A stretch of DNA of 64,000 bases from Watersipora subatra (Eukaryota; Bryozoa; Gymnolaemata; Cheilostomatida; Watersiporidae). This document shows positions 56,960 to 64,000 of the stretch, one piece after another. The DNA lies in assembly GCF_963576615.1 (NCBI RefSeq), contig NC_088714.1:30784643-30848642 (forward strand), given 5' to 3'. Numbering within the stretch: the stretch's first letter is position 1; the number at the start of each line of letters is the position of its first letter. The position numbers were made by a program, and so were the translations under genes. The notes under the pieces were generated by a model that saw only the letters and a list, made by a program, of their open reading frames with translations, had not been told where the DNA came from and did no database searches.

Positions 56960-59305
56960 GATTATAATTATGTAATAGTTTTATTAAATACTTTGCAATA
57001 TGCTTTCTAGAATCAATTAACAGTTTTTGATGTATCATGATAAACAGACTATGTACTTTGGTAAACATGCTATATAATAATCATACAAAGTACTAAGATA
57101 CCCATACAGAGACATGATATTAATTAATCATCCAGAAAGTTGGTTGTCATCAAACATACTGCACCATACATTCCATCATACTGGTTACATTCAACATTTC
57201 AACCATACATGGTTTCAAAATACTGCATGGTTTTAACATGCTACTAGTACAATAAATCTAAAGCTAAGCCAGAGATTTCGCATATAAATGTCAGTTAAAT
57301 AAAAAAGAAATAACATGTATCAACGCAAAGTACTAAGATAAGCATAATAAATACTTTATGCTTGTCACGTGCTGCCTAGCAATATAATAATTTCATTTAA
57401 AAGATTAAGTTTACATTAGATTCGTTAGTTAGACTGCGTCACAACTAGTGTATCCAATGAGGTATACAGTATAGCCTGTCAATCAGTAGTTGTACAGGTA
57501 TCAATCTAACGAGTATGAAGAGGGTTTCTGGCAGATCAGTGGCTAAGGTGATGGCGAGAAATGTTTGTCATATCGAGTCCCTGGCGGCCGACTACAATGT
57601 AAAGAATCGCATCCATTACAGACAATGAGTTCAAAATACAAAATGATCATATAGACATATAAAAGCTGACATGCATTTATGGTGCAATATTTATCGATCA
57701 TAACCTACCCAAAAAACGATCTATCAAAGCATGTAGCAATAAATTTGAAACTTGAAAATAGGAAGAGCTACAATACTGATTTGAACGTGTACGCAATGTG
57801 CATAGCCCTACATAAAAGTAATAGATGTACCCCCTTTAGCTTTAACCACAACAATACTTAGTTAACTCATACATCGCATACTTCTGTGAGGTAATAATTG
57901 ATATGTGAGCGCTATAACAATACAATACAATTGATTAAAATACAACAAAATATGTATTACTATATATAATATCACACAACATAATGCCACATATCAATCC
58001 TATAACACAATTCAAATCAGTTCAATACAACATAATACAGCTATTATAATACAATAGAATATAGTGTAATAACACAATAATACAGTACTGATAACATGTA
58101 AGTTCTGCATGACACAATATAGTAACTTAAAACTAACCAAACCATCAGTTAAATAACAATCATACAGTTGCATGAAGGTACTACACTTTGTGTTGATATA
58201 GGTTTGACGCTTCAAAGAGCAATACAGTCTCCAATTTTGTAAATAGGCGAGCTAAGTCTTAACAAAAATCAGCAGAGGCATGCTATATTACAAATAGTCC
58301 AGTATTACTGGTTTATTAAAAAAATACCCAATCTAGGTATTCTATTTATGAAGCCCAATAATATAAGTAGCTTATAATGTTATGTAGTGCTACCGTCTTA
58401 GCCTAAAAATTAAACAAATTGAATTAAGCTATTGAGTGTATGAAACACTGAGTGTCTAAAGACAGAGCAACAATACCTACGACAGAGAGTAGTTTATTGT
58501 ATAGTTTGTAACCAGTATGTAAAATCTGGACTGAGAAGTTTGACTTGAGAGTTTGATTCATTATAATCAACACCTATCACTCATTGATCCAACGGACTAC
58601 AGTGAACAGTGAAGGAAACGCAAGATTTTCAATAAAGCAATGCATTTAATCTTTGATTAATTAATCATAAATATTAAGTAAATGAGTTTGCTATCATCTC
58701 ACTTTGGTTTTTTTCAGAGGTTTGAGATTCTCTGCAACTTGAGAAGCTCTTAGTTATTTCGACTCACTAGCAATCTTCCTCAAGCATTCAGTGTGGCATT
58801 TACATACGACTAACACTGCGAGTTGCGATCTGACTGTTTGTAGATGGTGCTCTACATCTAATAAAAACTTTGGATTATCGCTTTTTTCCGTTAGTAAAGC
58901 TTTGTTGACTTCTTAGCACGTAAAACTTGATTATAATGAATTATGTAACCGATAATAGCTAGCTGTGGTAATCAATTTAAATAGAAGATACTAAATTTGC
59001 GACTACTAACCAACGTAGACGGCAGTTTCTAACACGGAACAGCGGAAACAGACTAAGGGCACAAATGTTATCGGTGAAAGCAAATACGCCCCGTATTAAA
59101 CAAATGCATAGATTTATGTTTACCTAGCTGATTGGCTGATTTGGCTAATTGCGCATGGCGCAAGGGAAATCTCATTTATGTATTTCTACCCATCTTTTAA
59201 TGGCAAATAATCACTGCTTGACAGGAATAATTCCGGTAGGTATAGTAAAAAAGTCATGAAATGCTTTATTCTATCCATTAAACCTAAGATTCGTTATACC
59301 CCATT
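56960..59305. other. Interior of the large element, mostly non-coding
   Basis: AT-rich DNA with no recognised transposase. It includes a tRNA-Ser-like head near 57.53 kb and a run of 'atacaata' motifs (about 57915-58110) that is only loosely repetitive. Confidence 0.5.
57531..57597 (+). mobile_element. tRNA-Ser-like SINE head or tRNA pseudogene
   Basis: GATCAGTGGCTAAGGTGATGG matches the D-arm/A-box pattern of serine tRNAs apart from scattered changes. CGAGAAATG resembles the anticodon arm and TATCGAGTCC (57571-57580) is a B-box-like T loop. Stems do not pair well and the variable arm is missing, so it is a decayed copy. Confidence 0.45.
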
Positions 59306-59360
59306 GTCGTGCCACCTTGGCAAAAAAACGACACAAAAATGCCCTGTGGCCACCAGACTA

Positions 59361-59401
59361 AATGATATACAGCCCCCATACATGAGGGGCTGTATATCAT
59401 T
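59361..59401. repeat. Perfect 16-bp hairpin, copy 1
   Basis: AATGATATACAGCCCC (59361-59376) and GGGGCTGTATATCATT (59386-59401). A nearly identical hairpin lies at 61227-61263. Confidence 0.9.
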
Positions 59402-59607
59402 GGTTATTCATAGTCTCATAGATAAGATAGATAGTCATACTGGGGTTGTATTACATTGGTGTGATGGGAAGCTAATCGACTGCCATCAACTGAAAGTATT
59501 GACATTGTATGGTGATAGAGTGATTCATTGTCACCTCAGTTCACAAACAGCCCTTGCATGTAATATTAGATTTCAATACATATCAATCAAATACATAAAC
59601 TAGCTTG

Positions 59608-59645
59608 AAGCAAAGATGTCCACTAGTTAGTGGACATCTTTGCTT
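59608..59645. repeat. Perfect 18-bp hairpin with 2-base loop
   Basis: AAGCAAAGATGTCCACTA, then GT, then the exact reverse complement. Almost no loop, so it may mark a cruciform or a junction of two inverted copies. Confidence 0.9.
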
Positions 59646-59659
59646 GATGTAAGCAAGCA

Positions 59660-60540
59660 AAAAGTTTGAAAGTTAGAGTGGCAAATGTTGTTATATGTTA
59701 GATAAAAATAAATTATACTTAATTATACTAAATTATAATTATTTAAAAATAAAATAGACTTTTTATTACTTTATTTATTAAATAAAGTAATAAAAAAGTA
59801 GTTGTGAATTACTCTATTTATTAATTATTAAATTAAAATTAAATTAAATTATTATTAAATAAATTAATAAAAATTAGCTATGATTACAATAATTTTTCAT
59901 TGTACATGTAATCATAGCTAAACAGATTGTATTTAGCATTACTTGCTAATTATTTTACATTTAAACACATTTGCAGTTTCATTTTTCTTAATTCATTTTA
60001 ACAAAAAACTTCTTTCATGATATGAAGTTTAAAAGTTGCAGTTGTTTGAAAAAGCTTGAAAACATTTACCGTTGTTTTTATTTTCTCTCTTCTGTTCATT
60101 TATTTCAATTACACAAAACACTTTTCATAATATGTAGTTTGAAAGTTAAAGTGGTAAATGTTGTTATATGTTAAATAAAAATAAATTATACTTAATTCTA
60201 CTAACTATAATTATATAAAAATAAAATAGACTTTGTTATTACCTTATTTATTAAATAATTTTTCATTGTAATCACAGCTAAACAGATTATATTTAGCCAT
60301 TACTTGCTAATTATTTTACATTTAAACACATTTACAGTTTTATTTTTTTTCTTAATTTATTTCAACAAAACACTTCTTTCATGATATGAAATTTAAAAGT
60401 TGTAGTTGTTTGAAAAAGCTTGCAGACCTTTAGAGTTGTTTTCTTTTTCCTCTTAATTCATTTAAACTGCTTAAAAATATTTTCTCATGATATGAAGTTT
60501 AAAAGTTAGAATAGTAAATGTTATATAAAAATAAATGTTC
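59660..60540. repeat. AT-rich block present in two to three tandem copies
   Basis: Near 59665 and again near 60136 a block begins TTTGAAAGTTA.AGTGG.AAATGTTG and runs through AAATAAATTATACTTAATT and CTAAACAGATT.TATTTAGC. A shorter third start lies near 60495. Period is about 360-470 bp. Confidence 0.75.
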
Positions 60541-60556
60541 TGTCCAAATACTTTTT

Positions 60557-60586
60557 TATTACTCGGGCAACACCGGGTAGTACAGC
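60557..60586 (+). repeat. Helitron-3'-end-like hairpin
   Basis: CTCGGGCAACACCGGGTAG is a short GC-rich hairpin followed by TACAGCTCAT. Helitron 3' ends usually have such a hairpin a few bases before CTRR (known). Here the end reads CTCA, so this is a degenerate or coincidental match. Confidence 0.35.
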
Positions 60587-60734
60587 TCATAGTTGATGGC
60601 AGTTGATTAGCTTCCCATCACACCAATGTCATACAACCCCAGTATGACTATGTATGTTATCTATGAGTAACTGCTTGCATTACCTTCACTTTCATTCACT
60701 ATCTATTCAGTGCCTTGGCAAGTCATGTAGGTAT

Positions 60735-61315
60735 CAGGGATTACGTGTATGTCACAATTTCCATTTTCATAATTCATTTCCATATTATTTCCATTTCCAT
60801 ATTATTTCCATTTCCATAATTCATTTCCATGTTAATTCCATTTCCATAATTCATTTCCATATTATTTCCATTTCCATATTATATCCATTTCCATAATTCA
60901 TTTCCATATTAATTCCATTTCCCTACTTCATTTCCATAGTATTTCCATTTCCATATTATATCCATTTCCATAATTCATTTCCATATTAATTCCATTTCCC
61001 TACTTCATGTCCATATTATTTCCATTTCCATAAAAGTTCCATAATTCATTTCCATATTAATTCCATTTCCATAATTCATTTCCATATTATTTCCATATTA
61101 TTTTCATTTCCATAGCATTTCCATAATTCATTTCCATATTATTTCCATTTTCATACCATTTCCATACTTGTAAAATAAAATTTCTATATCCATTTCCCTA
61201 AAATTATGGAAATATTTATGTTTATGCAATGATATACAGCCCCCATTGGGCTGTATATCATTGGTTTATGGAAATGAAAAAGTAAACATTTCCATAATAT
61301 GTTTAGCAATCCCTG
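60735..61315. mobile_element. 581-bp hAT-like non-autonomous element
   Basis: Starts CAGGGATTAC and ends GCAATCCCTG, flanked by the 8-bp duplication GTAGGTAT (60727-60734 and 61316-61323). CAGGG-type ends plus an 8-bp duplication are hAT features. The interior is a degenerate TTCCAT/AATTCA simple repeat (about 60760-61190) and a 16-bp hairpin. It is inserted in the right TIR of the large element: removing it and one copy of the duplication restores continuity with the left TIR. Confidence 0.85.
61227..61263. repeat. Perfect 16-bp hairpin, copy 2
   Basis: CAATGATATACAGCCC (61227-61242) and GGGCTGTATATCATTG (61248-61263), inside the hAT-like element. Same sequence as the hairpin at 59361-59401 except for the loop. 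Confidence 0.9.
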
Positions 61316-61570
61316 GTAGGTATTGACTTGCTTTAAATAATAAGCATATATTAGAGTAATAAACTATAACCATCATTTCTTTAATATGAGCATTAATTAC
61401 TATCTCAACTGGAAATTCATGATCCTTGTTTAACCCTTCTCATGGCTGATGTTATTGATCTAGTCAATCACTACGACTGACTAGCACAAAAAAGAGGCGT
61501 GGCCTAAATGCTCCTTGTTGGCACCGGAAACGCTCGTGTAGTTATCACTCTAGGGGGAGATAACTCTATG
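61316..61570 (-). repeat. Right terminal inverted repeat, outer part
   Basis: Reverse complement of 55769-56024 with roughly 10% differences and small indels. The inner part of this arm has been displaced to 60666-60734 and 59306-59363 by later insertions. Confidence 0.85.
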
Positions 61571-62877
61571 AGTACATGTATTGATAACCAAGAAAAAACG
61601 GCAGACAGAAATCTCGCGGGCGCAAAAATATTCATCCTAGATATAACCCAACTTTTTTAGGCAAACTCAATCATAGCGAAACCGATAGGAAGTAAGGGAA
61701 TCGACAATACTAACACCAGCTGAACCCCTCGCTAAAATTAGTTGAGGAGTCATCTTTCCTGTTTAAAACGGACGCGTATCCACGATCAGGGGGTCAGGTA
61801 TAATTGCAGTGGCTCAAAACCTGGTCAGTTTCTGGGTCGTTTTGTAGGGGTGGAGCTTAATCCGGAAATACAAAAGCTCTAAAGTTAGTCGAACCACTGC
61901 AAACGTTTAGTTGTTGAGAAATCGAGTAGTTATCGTTTTGTTTAACAAAATATCACGGAAGCATCTTTTCCAAGCAAATTTTTAATTACAAATATGAGTT
62001 CTTTTAGCAAAATAACATAGAGTATTTACATAGTTGTTTATCGTAGTTTTTTTTTGTTAAGAATAAATAGTAACACGCTCACAAAACGGAAAAAATCTTC
62101 TCAAAAATACACCATTAATTATTCTGTATTCGCTTATATTTGAAAAATAGTTATATATTTTTTTAATATGAATACATTTTTGTAAAGCAGTATTACATAA
62201 AATATTGACAAGTTACGATTATGTTCTGAACAAATAAAATGCACATTAAAACGGTTGTCCACTTTGTTACCATTCTGAGAGCCTAAAATGATTCTATTTT
62301 ATTTCACTGTAAATATTAGTATTAGCATCTCGTTAGGCATTGATTGTAAAAATGAAGGCAACAGAAGACATCAGTTTCTTATCTTTACTGTATTTGCTGC
62401 AAGCACACACTTTTTTAACAACTAACTTTATATTACTACCAAGTCTCAACTGTAGCACATTTTGAAACAACGACAGTATGTAGCTACCTAAGGAACAACC
62501 ATTTAATTGTGTATCTCAAATTTTATTTGAACTTGTTACTACAATGGTGCGCTGTCAGTAGCACCGCCAGGCCTAGGCTGTATCTCATCTGTTTGGTTCA
62601 CAAAAAGTGTAGGAGAGGAGGCAAGGTAAAGCAAGTTTTTGTAGTCTGCAATGCAGGGCAGTTATAGTTTCGGACTAGACAGCCTGCCTGTGATCAGTAG
62701 TCCTCAGTAGTCAGAGTCGCTTACTGCTTGCAATTTGTCTTAAAAAATTAATTGAAATGCACTGCATATTCATATTGCTTCAAGACCTCAGTGGGTCATC
62801 ATGTATTCATAACTGACTTTTTGTATTCATCATTTCATCTTCTATATAGGCCTACCTACAGGCCTCCCGTGCCTGTA

Positions 62878-62937
62878 GTCGGCAATCATGTCGGTAGGTT
62901 ATCGAAGCCTCGATAGCTGAATGACATGATCGCTGAC
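62878..62937. repeat. Compound imperfect hairpin
   Basis: GTCGGCAATCATGTC (62878-62892) pairs with GACATGATCGCTGAC (62923-62937), 13 of 15. Inside it, TATCGA (62900-62905) pairs exactly with TCGATA (62910-62915). Weaker pairing outside may extend to 62849-62973 (GGCCTACC motifs at both ends, which are direct, not inverted). Possibly a small foldback element. Confidence 0.6.
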
Positions 62938-63007
62938 GACAGTCAACTTCTACGAGGAGCCTGAGGGCCTACCAAATATATTTTTAATTGCAGTGCATTT
63001 AAGCATT

Positions 63008-63136
63008 ATGCCGCTCCTACTTGCCTCATTGTTAGACGAGGCTGAGCAAGCCATCAAAGCCCATGAAATCGAATATGGCAACAAGTTTTACACAAACCAT
63101 GAGGACGGCATATTCAACAAGCATGAAAGACTTTGA
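63008..63136 (+). CDS. 42-codon open frame of unknown function
   Basis: ATG to TGA, acidic and rich in charged residues (LLDEAEQAIKAHEIEYGNKF, then NHEDGIFNKHERL). Composition is protein-like, unlike neighbouring AT-rich frames. I do not recognise it. It may be an exon of a gene running off the right edge, a transposon fragment or chance. Confidence 0.2.
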   Translation: MPLLLASLLDEAEQAIKAHEIEYGNKFYTNHEDGIFNKHERL

Positions 63137-64000
63137 AGGTAATCTCGTATCCTTAATGCACTTTTTCTCCACTGCCTAATTTGTGATCTTGTGTTGAAAA
63201 TGAACATTTTATACCTCGGATATTTTAGTGTAACCTTGATTGTGAAGTGTAACCTTGATTGTAAAATGTAGTCCTATGCTTGGTTGTTGTGCAATAGAAG
63301 TACATGTCAATAGTAGCTTATATGTTTTTATGCTGCAGTTTTATGAAGCCCCTTTTGGTTTGTTTTTGTACCATGTGATCTATGACGTCACAGGCCCTAC
63401 TTGAAGCAGAGTTGACACAATTTTCATCAGTTCACTAGCAACTCACACTGGATACACACCATCTACCTCTCAGCAATAAAGGATTACTCTCTATAGACAC
63501 TCAACTCTTAAGCTTAATTTGACGAAGTGGATATTCGTGTATATACAGACATGCAGTGGATTACAATCAAGCTTATAGTGCAGCCTTGATTAGAAGATAT
63601 ACATGGGCTTCAGTGTACAAGCAGTGGCATGCAATTTAAATGACATTAAAAATCATTGTATATATTAATAACTACAATCAAGCAAGCAATAAATGTATCA
63701 AGCATCATATACATGCTGCAGTTAGTTCCCAATTGAGTGTTACCAATCAAGTAAGGCTAAAAACCTACAATGTCTTCAGCCAATGAATCTAAAAAATCTG
63801 TACCATGTTTCTTAATTTTAAAATTTTATCTGCTCTAATTTAGCAAGGTAAAGATATTTGGAGAGGTAAGAACGTCATTCATGACAGTCAAGGCTATTTA
63901 TGTATGTATGGCGAAAAAAAAGAGTATGGCGAAGAAAAAGAGTATGGCTGCATGTACAGCCCTAAAAGACAGCAAACCCAGAAGGAAAAGTACAAAGAAC

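Larger units (their letters stand above)
59414..60668. mobile_element. Inverted-repeat insertion inside the right TIR
   Basis: CTCATAGATAAGATAGATAG at the left matches the inverse of CTATGTATGTTATCTATGAG at the right. Arms extend about 80 bp through 'actggggttgta' and 'ggtgtgatgggaagctaat' (59414-59493 and 60589-60668). It separates two parts of the host TIR (59363 and 60666). The interior is an AT-rich duplicated block. Exact ends and target duplication are uncertain. Confidence 0.65.
55769..61570. mobile_element. Large TIR DNA transposon with 8-bp target duplication, itself invaded by other elements
   Basis: Flanked by AGTACATG at 55761-55768 and 61571-61578. The left end CATAGAGTTATCTCCCCC is matched by the exact inverse at 61553-61570. 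Inverted similarity continues about 255 bp. After skipping two later insertions it resumes at 60666-60734 and 59306-59363, pairing with 56022-56145. An 8-bp duplication is known for hAT, P and some other superfamilies; the termini do not settle which. The only coding trace is a frameshifted cysteine-rich ORF (56532-56959). No transposase core was recognised. Confidence 0.85.
61571..64000. other. Right flank, no firm gene
   Basis: Outside the transposon cluster. Contents are unique AT-rich DNA, an imperfect hairpin near 62.9 kb and one short open frame with protein-like composition (63008-63136). Nothing else recognised. Confidence 0.5.

Noticed and set aside
59256-59603. 115-codon plus-strand frame
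   Set aside because: It runs through the host TIR remnant, a palindromic hairpin and into the arm of a nested element, so it is a mosaic of transposon ends and not a gene.

Overview
The window is AT-rich, intron-rich animal DNA. Three conserved metazoan genes with short GT-AG-bounded exons, tRNA-derived SINE-like sequence, many minisatellites and BEL/Pao, Ty3/Gypsy, hAT-like and mariner-like elements all indicate an invertebrate. A lophotrochozoan such as a bryozoan or mollusc is my guess; the species cannot be read from the sequence. No bacterial, organellar or CRISPR features were seen.

Layout. (1) 1-11.9 kb: no recognised gene. It holds a pogo/Tigger-like element inserted in a TA microsatellite (2776-3896), a 120-bp foldback MITE nested inside that element, a 30-bp minisatellite (4238-4632) with a single-unit relative near 7.1 kb, a long foldback (6661-6976) and a tRNA-derived SINE-like sequence (7865-7990). 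(2) 11974-24214, plus strand: a 12-exon gene for a 726-residue FERM protein of the FRMD6/Willin/Expanded group. All exon junctions are in phase, and the tail carries a PPSY motif. (3) 25124-41980, minus strand: dynactin subunit 6 (DCTN6), five exons, 176 residues. Its first intron is about 13.1 kb because it contains a complete 7,979-bp BEL/Pao retrotransposon (29505-37483). That element has 633-bp LTRs, a 5-bp target duplication CTAAT, and a frameshift in integrase. Remains of a Ty3/Gypsy integrase lie in the same intron. (4) 42757-55277, minus strand: MVB12, an ESCRT-I subunit, nine exons, 278 residues. Its introns hold large minisatellites and several small DNA transposons. (5) 55769-61570: a nested transposon cluster. 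An outer element with TIRs of at least 255 bp and an 8-bp target duplication AGTACATG starts about 490 bp upstream of the MVB12 start codon. It carries a frameshifted cysteine-rich ORF. Its right TIR was later split by a 581-bp hAT-like element (target duplication GTAGGTAT) and by another inverted-repeat insertion. (6) 61.6-64 kb: no firm gene; one 42-codon ORF and a hairpin.

Gene relations. The FERM gene and DCTN6 are convergent, with about 0.9 kb between stop codons. MVB12 and DCTN6 are head-to-tail on the minus strand, with 776 bp between the MVB12 stop and the DCTN6 start. The three products act in different systems (Hippo/apical junction signalling, dynactin cargo adaptor, endosomal sorting), and nothing suggests an operon. 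The gene models were assembled by hand from splice sites, reading phase and recalled family similarity; no alignment or transcript was available.
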